Origin: an uncultured Granulosicoccaceae bacterium
GTDB taxonomy: Bacteria > Pseudomonadota > Gammaproteobacteria > Granulosicoccales > Granulosicoccaceae
DNA: 54,609 nucleotides
Direction of reading: 5' to 3'
Assembly: GCA_937957915.1 (NCBI GenBank)
Contig: CALGNZ010000149.1
Location: 1 to 54,609, forward strand
In this document: positions 18,929 to 28,303 of the stretch, in pieces
Numbering within the stretch: the first letter of the stretch is position 1
Layout: every line of letters starts with the position of its first letter
Notes under the pieces: model-generated
Told to the model about the DNA's origin: nothing
Database searches by the model: none
The model's input: only the letters and a program-made list of their open reading frames with translations
Made by a program: the position numbers and the translations under genes

Positions 18929-19248
18929 GTTACAGGCTCTGGTGCGGCTAGAGTAAATTCGTCAGCAGACTCGGCGGGCGATAATACCACAACCTATGTT
19001 AGTTGGAAGCTGAATGTTCGTCGTATAGTGATGGCGCTCCATAAACCCGGCAGTGCGCTGTTACCTTCCCGGTAACTTTCAGCGACCGCCAGGTTTTTTT
19101 AGAGCGCAAATACTTTGCTGCGGGCGCTGTCTTTCAACGACCTGTTGCGATCATACCTCGGTCGATATCGATGCCTTATTTGCCCTTGCCAATCAAAGAT
19201 CTGTCTGGAGATCTCGCTCCTTCCACAAAACCCCTGTTCTCGGGCCGG
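18929..19248. other. Gap between DUF1820 and the lactonase-like gene
   Basis: 320 bases between two minus-strand genes. No coding frame, RNA or clear terminator is visible. It should hold the promoter for the DUF1820 gene. Confidence 0.3.
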
Positions 19249-20055
19249 TTACCGAACCACCGTTGATATCGGTTCGACATCCAGTCGCACGATTGAGTCG
19301 TCATCGCCGAACACGGCGGGGTAGTGTTGCCGCACAAGCGGGTCGTGGCCAGGGATAATATGGTCGATCGAGGTGGCCAGTGTTTTCAGTCGATTGAAGC
19401 CGCTTAGCATGTCTTCCATGTCAACTACAATTGGAAATGCCTTGCCGGTCAGAAAATTTTCGTAGTAGTGACTGGCGTCTGATGCCAGCACAACATTGCC
19501 ACGATTGGTGTTTACTCTGACACACTGCAGGCCTCGGCTGTGGCCCCCCAGCAGGTGGACTTCTATGCCCGGTGCAACCTGCCCGGAGCCCCGATGAAAA
19601 ACCACCCTGCCTGCAAACAGATGACGAACCATGTCGCAAACATGCTCGCCGGTGAACGGGTACTTCAGCACGTCGTGGCACATGCACGGGCCGGTAGCAT
19701 AGCTCATCTCCTGCTCCTGAAGATGAAAGCGTGCGTTTGGAAATGAATTCAGGTTGCCAGCGTGATCGTAGTGCAGGTGTGTGACGATTATCGTATCAAT
19801 CGTGTCTGGCTGTACGCCAAATCTTTTGAGTAACTCGGCGGGTTCTTCAGTTACCGGGCGCTGGCGGGCGATGCCTTCCTTGCTATCGTAGCCGGTATCA
19901 ATAAGTACCGTGCGTGATCCGTTCTTTAGTAACCAGATGAAGTAATCCATGTCATGTGGTGCGCTGTGATTATCGTCGAAAAGAAACGATTCATTGCGGG
20001 TCCGGCCACTGCGATCGGCGTACTTTAGGGCGTAAATTTCCCACGTATCAGACAT
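19249..20055 (-). CDS. Metallo-beta-lactamase-fold lactonase-like hydrolase
   Basis: A 268-residue enzyme of the N-acyl-homoserine-lactonase-like branch of the MBL-fold hydrolases. The metal site is complete: HLHYDHAG at 93-100 (His93, His95, Asp97, His98), a later His in GGHSRGLQ, Asp in LASDASHYYENF and His in IPGHDP. The DASHYYENF segment is common in this branch. There is no signal peptide, so it acts in the cytoplasm. Whether it opens quorum-sensing lactones or a sugar or other lactone cannot be told. Proximity to an oxidoreductase and a decarboxylating dehydrogenase favours a catabolic lactone. Confidence 0.85.
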   Translation of the reverse strand: MSDTWEIYALKYADRSGRTRNESFLFDDNHSAPHDMDYFIWLLKNGSRTVLIDTGYDSKEGIARQRPVTEEPAELLKRFGVQPDTIDTIIVTHLHYDHAGNLNSFPNARFHLQEQEMSYATGPCMCHDVLKYPFTGEHVCDMVRHLFAGRVVFHRGSGQVAPGIEVHLLGGHSRGLQCVRVNTNRGNVVLASDASHYYENFLTGKAFPIVVDMEDMLSGFNRLKTLATSIDHIIPGHDPLVRQHYPAVFGDDDSIVRLDVEPISTVVR

Positions 20056-20191
20056 GGTGATGTTGCTCCGAACCGTTAAGTTTTAATTAAAAAAGTACCG
20101 CTGTGTATGCATCTTTATTCGTTACGACGATTGTATGATTGCGGTAAATTTGGCTCGGTGTCAATGGCTTTGCCAGTTTAATCAAGCGCTG

Positions 20192-21253
20192 TTAGCTGTC
20201 GATAGCGTACAGAGATTGTGTGGTCGCGGACTGATAGATTGCTGCCTCCAGTTCAACGTTGCGCATATACTCGGCGGCGGTATTTTGCAGTGTTGTGCCT
20301 TTTAGCAAATGATTAACAACGTGCCTTTGCAACAGGTATACGCAGTCGCCGCCAAAGTCATGGTCGTTAAATTCATAGGGGTGAATATTGCTGCTCAACT
20401 CACCTTTTTGACGAATATGAATTTGTCCATTGCCATCAAGAGACAGGCTGGCGTCAGACCCTTCTATGGTCATTGTGCCCATTGTCAGCCGGGTGTTTTC
20501 TGCCGCATGATCCAGCAGACGGTTGCCATCAAAGTGGGCTCTTAACCCGCAGGGATAGTGAAATACGAAGTAGCCGGTATCCTCGCCATTGATCACCGGG
20601 TTTAGCTTTTGCAGGTCGGCGTATACCGCAGATGGCTCGCCAAACAAAAAGCGAAAAACATCAACCCAGTGTATACCGGTTTCGTGAATTAAAAATTTTG
20701 GCATCTCGCGAAAGTAAGGCTGCCGGTCCAGATAGGCGTCGGGTCCTTGTCCGTCACCCGGTCTGAGTTTGAAGTGTACGTTGTAGATCTTGCCGAGTGC
20801 GCCATCATCGATGATCGATTTGATTTGTGTGTACCACGGCTGGAAGCGAAAGTTCTCATGTACAAGCAATGTCTGCTGGTGTTGTTCTACCAGTGAGATT
20901 GCCTCACGTGCCTGATTCAGATTTTCGCAAAAGGGCTTCTGGCAAATAAGGGTGGCGTTGGCTGCAGTTGCGGTAAGGGTACATAGCTGCTGAATCAGTG
21001 AAAGGTGTGTTGTGGGTGGTGTAATGATATCAATAATATCGACAGTACCGGATAAACGGTCTGAGGCCAGTGCGTCTTGCAGCGTTGCAAAAATTTGTAC
21101 ACCCACAAAGTGCTGTGCAAGCGCTTGGTGCCTTGAGCGATCTTGTTCAACAATGGCAACTAATTCGGTATCGGCAAGGCGCTGCCAGGCACGCAGTTGA
21201 AACTGTGCAAAGTACCCGGCACCCACCGCGATTACCCGCAGTTTTGTATTCAC
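20192..21253 (-). CDS. Gfo/Idh/MocA family oxidoreductase
   Basis: NAD(P)-dependent sugar or cyclitol dehydrogenase family protein, 353 residues. The N-terminal Rossmann motif is GAGYFAQFQLRAWQ. The family EKP motif appears as QKPF, with the catalytic lysine present, and HETGIHWVDVFRFLFG carries the usual histidine. The substrate is unknown. It is 16 bases upstream of the isopropylmalate-dehydrogenase-like gene in coordinates and is read after it, so the two form an operon. Confidence 0.88.
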   Translation of the reverse strand: MNTKLRVIAVGAGYFAQFQLRAWQRLADTELVAIVEQDRSRHQALAQHFVGVQIFATLQDALASDRLSGTVDIIDIITPPTTHLSLIQQLCTLTATAANATLICQKPFCENLNQAREAISLVEQHQQTLLVHENFRFQPWYTQIKSIIDDGALGKIYNVHFKLRPGDGQGPDAYLDRQPYFREMPKFLIHETGIHWVDVFRFLFGEPSAVYADLQKLNPVINGEDTGYFVFHYPCGLRAHFDGNRLLDHAAENTRLTMGTMTIEGSDASLSLDGNGQIHIRQKGELSSNIHPYEFNDHDFGGDCVYLLQRHVVNHLLKGTTLQNTAAEYMRNVELEAAIYQSATTQSLYAIDS

Positions 21254-21269
21254 AATAGGTAGCTCGGTG

Positions 21270-22358
21270 TCAGGCGCCGAGGCAACTCTGAATGGTGCTG
21301 GCTATGTCATCGGTGCCAGCGGTGCCGCCGATATCTCTTCCTTTACCCTTTTCCATACCCGTGGCCTGCATGACTGCGTCGCGCAGATTTTCACCACAGG
21401 TGGCGGCAGCAGGGCATTGATTGTTGTCACCCAGATACTCAAGCATCATGGCCGCGGACAGTACCATGGCAGATGGATTGGCCAGGCCCTTACCGGCAAT
21501 GTCTGGTGCGCTGCCATGACAGGGTTGAAACACGGCATGATCGAGCCCGATATCCGCAGATGGAGCAAGGCCGAGGCTGCCCATTAATCCGGCGCCGAGG
21601 TCAGACAAAATATCGCCGAACATGTTTTCTGTCACCATGACATCGAAGTCCCAGGGTGACTGCACCATTTTCATCGCCACCGCATCGACATACATGGCAC
21701 TGGGTTCAATGTCCGGGTAGTCCGCTGCGCACTCGTTGAAAATTTCGCGGAAAAACCAGAACGACCGAAACACATTGGCTTTATCAACACACATCAGTTT
21801 GCCCGGGCGATTTAGTCTTTTGGCACGTTGCTGGGCGAGTTTGAAGCTGAAGTCGAAGAGCTTTTTCGACACTTCACGGGTAATTCGCAGAGTTTCGGTT
21901 GCATACTCGTTATCGACCACCACGCCTTCGTCTTTGTGCGCGAACAGGCCCTCGATCGATTCCCGAACCAGCACAAAATCGAGTGTTGCAGCACGCTCAT
22001 CGGACAGTACCCGAGGCCCCCGGGGGAAGGTAAATACCGGGCGAACACCCGCAAACAGTCCGAGCTCGAAGCGCAGATCGATTTGCGGCACCATTTCAGT
22101 GCCATCTGGTTTTCGAATGTGCGGCAGGCCCATGGCTGATAGTAAAATGGCATCGCAATCTCGGGCTGCACGGACCGATTCTGCGGGAAGTGACTCGCCG
22201 CTTTGTTCGTAGTGGGCGGCACCCGCTGGTAGAGAGGTGAATGACAAGTCAAATTTTTTCTGATTTGCTGTCGCGTGTTTCAGCAATTCCACCGTGGGTT
22301 GCATGATCTCCGGGCCAATGCCATCCCCGTCGAATACAGCAATCTTGAATGTTGTCAT
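21270..22358 (-). CDS. Isocitrate/isopropylmalate dehydrogenase family protein
   Basis: A 362-residue beta-decarboxylating dehydrogenase. It has DGDGIGPE at the N-terminus, the loop LMCVDKANVFRSFWFFREIF, and the metal-binding DVMVTENMFGDILSDLGAGLMGSLGLAPSADI region (in part). It resembles LeuB and tartrate dehydrogenases. The absence of leuC/leuD/leuA nearby and the pairing with a Gfo/Idh oxidoreductase argue against leucine synthesis and for catabolism of a 2-hydroxy-acid such as a malate or tartrate analogue. The ATG at 22358 starts MTTFKIAVFDGDGIG; the frame upstream of it is not conserved-looking. Confidence 0.88.
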   Translation of the reverse strand: MTTFKIAVFDGDGIGPEIMQPTVELLKHATANQKKFDLSFTSLPAGAAHYEQSGESLPAESVRAARDCDAILLSAMGLPHIRKPDGTEMVPQIDLRFELGLFAGVRPVFTFPRGPRVLSDERAATLDFVLVRESIEGLFAHKDEGVVVDNEYATETLRITREVSKKLFDFSFKLAQQRAKRLNRPGKLMCVDKANVFRSFWFFREIFNECAADYPDIEPSAMYVDAVAMKMVQSPWDFDVMVTENMFGDILSDLGAGLMGSLGLAPSADIGLDHAVFQPCHGSAPDIAGKGLANPSAMVLSAAMMLEYLGDNNQCPAAATCGENLRDAVMQATGMEKGKGRDIGGTAGTDDIASTIQSCLGA

Positions 22359-22737
22359 GGGTTCTCTTCTTATTAGCAGCAGGATAATTATGGCCACATC
22401 CGTAACAGCGGGCAATCGCTGATTTGGGCGCATAGGTGCTGTATTAGCGGGCCTGTCATGACAACTGGAAAAAACCGGCTCTTGGACTACTGAGCAGCCG
22501 GCAGTGTTTTCTGCAAGCAAACTGTCTGCTGTGTAATGAAAAGTGTAAAGAAAAAGAAACAACTAGTTTTCTTTCACTTACATACACAATGGTGAGAACT
22601 TACATTAAGTTGTGAAAATAACGCGGTGGCACGCAAAGAAGCCATCGTGGTACAACGTTGTTCAACGTCATGAGTGACGCGTAAAACGGCAGGGAATAAG
22701 CCGTTGCTAAATTATAAATCGGGAATGGGTGTGTTAA

Positions 22738-24753
22738 ATGTTTGAGTCGGTAGAAGCACCGGTTTTATCGCGGTGCAACAATGTTGTCGTGTTCGGGTCT
22801 GGTGGTCAAAGTCAGTGCGAGCAGTCGGTTGAGAGCTCGCTTGGCAGGCTCGCTGACGGGGGAGCCATTGGCACTTATCGTTTCCACGATGCCGGTCAGG
22901 CAGACACCAACGATGCGTTTATTGCCCTGGCAAACATTTTTATATTCTTAGTAGATAAGAACCAACTTGAGTCTGCAGTTTCCAGACGACTGGCATTTAT
23001 GGCGCTTAGACGGAGTGTTGGCGGTGACGCGCTCGTGATACCGGTGCTGGTTGAGGCAAACGTAAAGTTTGAAGAATCCGCACTGGCATTCTTAAAGCCA
23101 ATAGATCTGGTGTGCAGCAAGAGCAGCCTAACCGCGATAAATTCGCTGGAAGTGCAGGTGAGAGATTTTGCCAACAAAAACCAGGTCGCAGGAAATTCAC
23201 TGCCCCAGGTTTTACCAATAGCTGCGGCATCGCAAATTGCTGAAGCCGTCGATCCGCTGCCTTGTCATATGAGTGCCTATGACACTTTTATAGAGCAGTT
23301 GATTGCGCGATTGCAAATGATGCGAATGAACGATCGCAGACGCAATCTAAATCTGTTTTCGGAAGCCTTATTGCAGGTGCTGGGTGCGGAAATGGTTTAC
23401 TGCTACCTGCGCAGTAAAAACGGGGACCTTCACTTGTACGAGGCAGACTCATGCAAGCCAATACACAACTGCTCAGCGAATACGGTGCACAGCGTGTTGG
23501 AAGAAGCACTTGAGGGGTACTCGGAGCAACTGGGCAAACGTTCCCTGCATTTACAAAATTTCCTGCCGCAACTGGTTACCGCTAATGGCAAGGAAATCGA
23601 ATGCATGGTTATCGTTAATGAACGGCTGCCAAACTGCGGTGTGTTCATTGCGGTGGAGCGCGGATCAAACCGGTATCCACTGACTGAAATTCTAAGTAAC
23701 GTTATAAATACATTGCACGATGCTCTTGCATGGGCGCGGTTTGAAACCTTCGAGAAGCTCAAGGCACGTGTCTATGACTCTTTGAAGCGTACCTATCGCT
23801 TTGTCAGCAAAGACATGTACGAGGATCGACTTCGAATTTTTAACAATCAACTGAAAAACCTGGGCGTGCACTTTGAGCCCATGTTTCAGTTTGACCGGGT
23901 TTCCGAGCGGGTTGATATATACGCCTATGAAGCACTGGCCAGAGAGCATGCTGATGCCAATTCAGCACCTGTTGAGGTTTTTAATACCGCTAGTCTATGG
24001 GGTATGGGCTTTCAGTCACAACTCGACTGCACACTGCTGGACATCACCTTAACGGCCTACAGTGATCAACTCAGTCGATCGGGTATTACAGACTCTGCGG
24101 TCATTACACCGTTGTCGTTAAATGTGTACCCGGCAACGCTCAGAACGCCTCGATACCGTGAACTGTTATACAAGCTTCTGACGGAGAGTCCGGTGTTACG
24201 TGGGGAGCACTTGATTATGGAAGTATCCGAAAAAACTGTAGTGACTCCGGAACTGCAAAGCGAAGCACGCAAGCAACTCGAAGAGTATCGTTCAGTTGTG
24301 GCACAGCTGTCAGAGTTGACGGGTGTTCGTTTTGCCATCGATGATTTTGGTGTCGGTAACGCTTCGTTGTCGAGACTCGATAGTCTCAAGCCTAACTATG
24401 TGAAAATCGACAGAGATATATTGTCATTCGATACCGATATGGCCAATGCACTGATACGCTACCTGTTGAAGAGTCAGCATGAGCGTGGTACCTCTGTCAT
24501 TCTGGAAGGCGTGGATATTCACAGTAATTTGTCATTGAGTGAAATCGTCAATGACATTGGAGTCGTGATAATACAAGGTCACAGTCTCAGCAAAGCGGTC
24601 AGTCGCATTGATCCGCAATGGGAGCGTGACGTCTGTCAGCGCGTTGAAACAGAGCTTGGCTGGACAGTCGCTGCTACAAGCGATGGTGCCCCGCTTTCTC
24701 CTCAAAACAGCGCTCCTCAAAACAGCGCTCCGCAAAACGGTTTGCTCCACTAG
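22738..24753 (+). CDS. TIR-like / GAF-like / EAL cyclic-di-GMP phosphodiesterase
   Basis: A 671-residue cytoplasmic signalling protein with no membrane segment. The C-terminal EAL domain (about 375-635) keeps the key residues: Glu398 of YEAL, Asn462, Glu495, Asp535/Asp536 of IDDFGVG, Lys556 and Glu590 of EGVD, so hydrolysis of c-di-GMP to pGpG is likely. Residues 185-345 look GAF-like. Residues 14-125 have the order of a TIR-like fold: VVVFGSG strand, ANIFIFLVDKNQLES, a helix, then VIPVLVEAN. The catalytic Glu of NAD-cleaving TIR domains is not evident. The C-terminus ends in three PQNSA-type repeats. It is transcribed alone, ending in a strong terminator. Confidence 0.85.
   Translation: MFESVEAPVLSRCNNVVVFGSGGQSQCEQSVESSLGRLADGGAIGTYRFHDAGQADTNDAFIALANIFIFLVDKNQLESAVSRRLAFMALRRSVGGDALVIPVLVEANVKFEESALAFLKPIDLVCSKSSLTAINSLEVQVRDFANKNQVAGNSLPQVLPIAAASQIAEAVDPLPCHMSAYDTFIEQLIARLQMMRMNDRRRNLNLFSEALLQVLGAEMVYCYLRSKNGDLHLYEADSCKPIHNCSANTVHSVLEEALEGYSEQLGKRSLHLQNFLPQLVTANGKEIECMVIVNERLPNCGVFIAVERGSNRYPLTEILSNVINTLHDALAWARFETFEKLKARVYDSLKRTYRFVSKDMYEDRLRIFNNQLKNLGVHFEPMFQFDRVSERVDIYAYEALAREHADANSAPVEVFNTASLWGMGFQSQLDCTLLDITLTAYSDQLSRSGITDSAVITPLSLNVYPATLRTPRYRELLYKLLTESPVLRGEHLIMEVSEKTVVTPELQSEARKQLEEYRSVVAQLSELTGVRFAIDDFGVGNASLSRLDSLKPNYVKIDRDILSFDTDMANALIRYLLKSQHERGTSVILEGVDIHSNLSLSEIVNDIGVVIIQGHSLSKAVSRIDPQWERDVCQRVETELGWTVAATSDGAPLSPQNSAPQNSAPQNGLLH
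24700..24744 (+). repeat. 15-bp in-frame tandem repeat at the EAL gene 3' end
   Basis: Two perfect copies of CCTCAAAACAGCGCT and a diverged third encode the PQNSA-PQNSA-PQNG tail. Being a multiple of three, it changes length without shifting the frame. Confidence 0.85.
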
Positions 24754-24795
24754 TTTCGTGTGTGTAGGGGTGCGGCTCGTTCGCACCAGGGGATC

Positions 24796-24822
24796 AAGGG
24801 CGCTCTGCGCCCTTTCCTTTTT
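24796..24822 (+). terminator. Rho-independent terminator after the EAL gene
   Basis: Perfect 8-bp stem AAGGGCGC/GCGCCCTT with a TCT loop, followed by TCCTTTTT. Confidence 0.85.
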
Positions 24823-25136
24823 ATGGTTCTTTGATTCAGTGTCCTGTTCTCATCTGCCATAGCAGTGCTTTTCCTCTCTGGTCTTTAAGTAGAGCGTGAA
24901 GTAGCCGCGTGCCTGCAGGCAATCCTAAGTCGTGCGATTGCTGTTTGTGATTCCTTTGCTTTAACGCTGGCCGAGATTTGCTATGATCGGACCGGAGATA
25001 GCCATTTTGCCCTGGGCGATGAGCTTTCTGCTTCCATTGAGGAAACTGCCAACCCTGACTATTCATTCGGTGGCATGAATCGCCATTGACGTGAAAGAGG
25101 TCAGGCTGATAATCGGAACTACAGGAACAGTCACTT
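24823..25136. other. Upstream region of the TRAP transporter operon
   Basis: About 310 bases with no credible gene on either strand. It should contain the dctP promoter; no operator or consensus promoter was recognised. Confidence 0.3.
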
Positions 25137-26156
25137 ATGAACAGCTCCCTGTCACATACATCTTTACTGCGCACTTCATTGGCAACAGGCGTGTTTGCTT
25201 TAACCCTGTTGTCGTCTGCTTCCACTTTTGCCGCGGATGTTACGCTCCGCGTATCGTTACAATTACCGTTGAAAAGTCACCTTGGTCAAAACCTGGTGTT
25301 GTTTGAATCAGAGGTTGAGGAAAAGTCTTCAGGAGCAATCGATGTAGAAATCTACGATTCCGCTCAACTCTATAAAGACAAAGAGGTGCCGGCGGCAGTG
25401 GGGTCCGGGTCGATCGAAATGGGGGTGGCATCGTTGACGCGCTATGTTGGCGATGTACCGGCGGTAGATATATTTTATCAACCGTTTTTATTTGATAACG
25501 AAGAAAAAGTTCGTAAGGCGGTGGCCAGAGATTCAGCGGTGCGCGCACCGCTCGATAAAGCCATTGAAGGAACCGGTTCTACGGTTTTGTGGTGGCAGGC
25601 CTATGGTGGAGCCATCATGTTATCCAAAGGCGCGCCGGTCAAATCCCCGGCCGATATGACCGGTAAAAAGGTCAGGGTGTTTGGTAAAACCCTGGGTGAT
25701 TTCGTCACTGCAACCGGTGGTGCACCAACACTGATATCAGGGTCTGAGCAATACCTGGCCTATCAGCGAGGAACCGTTGACTACGGTATGACCGGCGTAT
25801 CCGGTGTAAAGTCGCGCAAGCTGTGGGAGGTGATGGACACTATTTCTGTTACCAATCACGCGGACATCGAGTTTGTCGTTGTGGTGAATACCGAATTCTG
25901 GAATTCACTGAGTGATGAACATAAGTCGATTGTTGAGGCCGCTGCTATCAAAGCCGAACTGGATGTACGCGATCGCGTCGCACAAATTGAAGCCGATGCG
26001 TATGCGGCAGCCGAGGAAAATGGCATGAGTGTTTACAAGCCGAACGCTGAAGAGCTGGCTGCATGGAGGGAAGCCAGTCAGCCTGTCTACGACGATTTCA
26101 TTAAGAACTCGGGTGAGTTGGGAGCCGAGGTGTTAAAGGCGGCGCAGGGCTTGTAG
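25137..26156 (+). CDS. TRAP transporter substrate-binding protein (DctP family)
   Basis: Periplasmic solute receptor of a tripartite ATP-independent transporter, 339 residues. It has a Sec signal peptide ending near Ala32 (STFAADV). The body has the DctP features: SHLGQNLVLFESEVEEKSSG, AVGSGSIEMG, the GKKVRVFG segment holding the carboxylate-binding Arg, and the TVDYGMTG region. Such receptors bind organic acids, so an acidic metabolite is likely. The two membrane genes follow directly, forming a complete P-Q-M operon. Nearby catabolic enzymes may use the imported substrate. Confidence 0.92.
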   Translation: MNSSLSHTSLLRTSLATGVFALTLLSSASTFAADVTLRVSLQLPLKSHLGQNLVLFESEVEEKSSGAIDVEIYDSAQLYKDKEVPAAVGSGSIEMGVASLTRYVGDVPAVDIFYQPFLFDNEEKVRKAVARDSAVRAPLDKAIEGTGSTVLWWQAYGGAIMLSKGAPVKSPADMTGKKVRVFGKTLGDFVTATGGAPTLISGSEQYLAYQRGTVDYGMTGVSGVKSRKLWEVMDTISVTNHADIEFVVVVNTEFWNSLSDEHKSIVEAAAIKAELDVRDRVAQIEADAYAAAEENGMSVYKPNAEELAAWREASQPVYDDFIKNSGELGAEVLKAAQGL

Positions 26157-26209
26157 AACCTGTAGCAGAAAAAAAGTGCCCGATCCATAGCGTCGGGCCG
26201 TCATTGTTA

Positions 26210-26764
26210 ATGAATGCAGGTCAGATGCGAATACTCATTGAAAAAGTAGCAGCGGTATGTGCTGGCGTGGCATCCATTCTTTTTGTGTTGGCGGGTGTCA
26301 TGCTCACCTACGAAGTGGTGGCGCGTTACTTTTTTACGCGCCCCACGCGCTGGGCGGCAGAGCTATCACAAATGTGTTTGATCTGGGGTTCCCTGCTGGC
26401 AATGGCCTGGCTGTTGAAAAAGCGTCAGCATATCCAGGTAGACGCGGTTGTCAGACTGTTGCCAGACTCTGTCGCAAGCGTTATCGATAGAATGGTAATG
26501 CTGGTGATTGCTGTTTTTTCGGTGGTGGTTTGCTGGTACGGTTTTGAAATCTTTTACGACTCTTTTAGTCGCGGGCGCACGACAGGAAGCTTGTTGAATA
26601 TACCTATCTGGATAGTTGAACTCGCGGTGCCGGCCGGGTTTGCATTATTAACGTTGCAATCGCTATTAGAAGCGTTCAAGCGCAACCATTCGTCTGACCA
26701 CCCATCTTCGACGGGTAACGATTCAGTTGCTGACGCTGCCGGCACCACCGGAAGAGCGCTATGA
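26210..26764 (+). CDS. TRAP transporter small permease (DctQ family)
   Basis: About 184 residues with four predicted membrane helices, the hallmark of the small TRAP subunit, and the family segment RWAAELSQMCLIWGSLLAMAWLLKKRQHIQVD (in part). It couples to the large DctM subunit. ATG 26210 is given; ATG 26225 (MRILIEK) has the better ribosome site (GCAGG) and may be the real start. A Ser/Asp/Gly-rich cytoplasmic tail ends the protein. Its stop overlaps the dctM ATG by four bases, showing translational coupling. Confidence 0.9.
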   Translation: MNAGQMRILIEKVAAVCAGVASILFVLAGVMLTYEVVARYFFTRPTRWAAELSQMCLIWGSLLAMAWLLKKRQHIQVDAVVRLLPDSVASVIDRMVMLVIAVFSVVVCWYGFEIFYDSFSRGRTTGSLLNIPIWIVELAVPAGFALLTLQSLLEAFKRNHSSDHPSSTGNDSVADAAGTTGRAL

Positions 26765-28035
26765 CAGTTGTCATCATCCTCGCTTGCCTGTTTACTCTGC
26801 TGCTGGCCCGTGTGCCTGTTGCTTTTGCATTGGGGTTTCTCGGCTTATCGATGTTACTGGTGGGCGGGTTTTCGCCACTGATGGCACCGCAGGCGGTGCT
26901 GTCGACACTGGATGGGTTTATTCTGCTTGCGGTGCCATTGTTTCTGTTGATGTCAAATATACTGCTGAAGGCGGGGGTTGGTTCTGATTTGTTTAATGCG
27001 GTGCAGGCCTGGGTTGGACATTGGCCCGGTGGATTGGCAGTAGCCACTATTATTTCTTGTGCATTCTTTGCGGCGATTTCCGGTTCTTCCGTTGCGACTG
27101 CCGCAACCATCGGTACAGTGGCTATTCCGGAGATGATCTCCAGAGGCTATCACAAACACTTTGTCTATGGTTTGCTTGCTGCCGGTGGCACACTGGGTAT
27201 CCTGATTCCGCCTTCCATCCCGATGATTGTCTATGGGTTTGTAACCGAAGAATCAGTGATTGCACTTTTTCTGGCCGGTATCGGGCCGGGTATTGTGCTG
27301 GTGGTGCTCTTTATTGTGTTTTCGATGTTTTATGCACGCTTTATCAACCAGTTTAAAAATGAACAGAAAGCCGACCGACGTGAGCGCCTCAGGCTAACCA
27401 TCAGAGCGTTGCCATCGCTGGCAATAGCGCTGTTGATCATTGGTGGAATCTATTCCGGCGCGTTTACACCAACAGAGGCTGCGGCCATCGGTTTCGCTGC
27501 TGCATTGGTTACTGGTGCACTGGTATTGCGAACGCTGACTTGGCGTGGCTTTAAAGAGGCGGCTCATGAATCCATGGTTACAACCGTGGCCATTTTGCTA
27601 ATTATTGCCGGTGCAAAAATATTTGGTAAGGCGATTGCGCTCTATCGCATACCGCAGGAGATATCAGTTTTTATCAGTCAGAACTTCGATACACCACTGA
27701 CGTTTATAGTTGTGGTCAGCGTTGTACTACTGTTGATGGGACTGGTATTTGAAGCGTTGTCGATGGTATTGATAATGACTCCCGTATTGCTGCCTGGCGC
27801 AATGGGGCTCGGTTTTGACCCAATCTGGTTCGGTATTTTTATGGTGATACTGGTTGAGTGTGCGTTAATCACACCGCCAGTAGGATTGAACCTGTATGTC
27901 ATTCAGTCAGTGGCCAAAGCGCCGCTGTTTGATGTGTCGCGCGGGGTGCTGCCGTTCCTTGTCTTGATGTTGCTGACAGTCGCCTTGCTCTACCTGTACC
28001 CGGATTTAGCTTTGTACATACCTTTCAAGATGTAG
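26761..28035 (+). CDS. TRAP transporter large permease (DctM family)
   Basis: A 424-residue inner-membrane protein with about twelve helices, the Na+- or H+-coupled channel subunit. Family segments include the N-terminal LLARVPVAFALGF, AAISGSSVATAATIGTVAIP, LGILIPPSIPMIVYG, TEAAAIG and ITPPVGLNLYVIQ. It ends the operon. No clean terminator follows, although imperfect pairings occur at about 28047-28085. Confidence 0.94.
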   Translation: MTVVIILACLFTLLLARVPVAFALGFLGLSMLLVGGFSPLMAPQAVLSTLDGFILLAVPLFLLMSNILLKAGVGSDLFNAVQAWVGHWPGGLAVATIISCAFFAAISGSSVATAATIGTVAIPEMISRGYHKHFVYGLLAAGGTLGILIPPSIPMIVYGFVTEESVIALFLAGIGPGIVLVVLFIVFSMFYARFINQFKNEQKADRRERLRLTIRALPSLAIALLIIGGIYSGAFTPTEAAAIGFAAALVTGALVLRTLTWRGFKEAAHESMVTTVAILLIIAGAKIFGKAIALYRIPQEISVFISQNFDTPLTFIVVVSVVLLLMGLVFEALSMVLIMTPVLLPGAMGLGFDPIWFGIFMVILVECALITPPVGLNLYVIQSVAKAPLFDVSRGVLPFLVLMLLTVALLYLYPDLALYIPFKM

Positions 28036-28161
28036 CCAAAGCACAAGCAGCCATTGCCCGGTCCTTTCAAAATGAAGGTCCCGGCAGTGATGCCATGGAG
28101 GCGGATGTGCCTAGCGCTTATGCCACGACAGCGCACCGCTCGCCGGGGCGTGATCTCCTGA

Positions 28162-28303
28162 CCTGCACTATTCACGAGGCGACCAACAGAATGAAACGAA
28201 AGTCTATCTATACAGCTCCGGACTGACTGGCAGGACCTGCAGAAAACTTAGCAGTATGTCTATTCGACGCCAGAAGAAAATCCCCATGAATAGTGCAGGC
28301 TAG
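28162..28303. repeat. Inverted repeat with phoU-end element
   Basis: CCTGCACTATTCA at 28162-28174 is the exact reverse complement of 28287-28299. The right arm is part of a 19-base element (28285-28303) that overlaps the phoU stop codon. Near-copies of it occur at the pstS stop (33038-33056) and upstream of ttcA (41535-41553). Confidence 0.75.
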
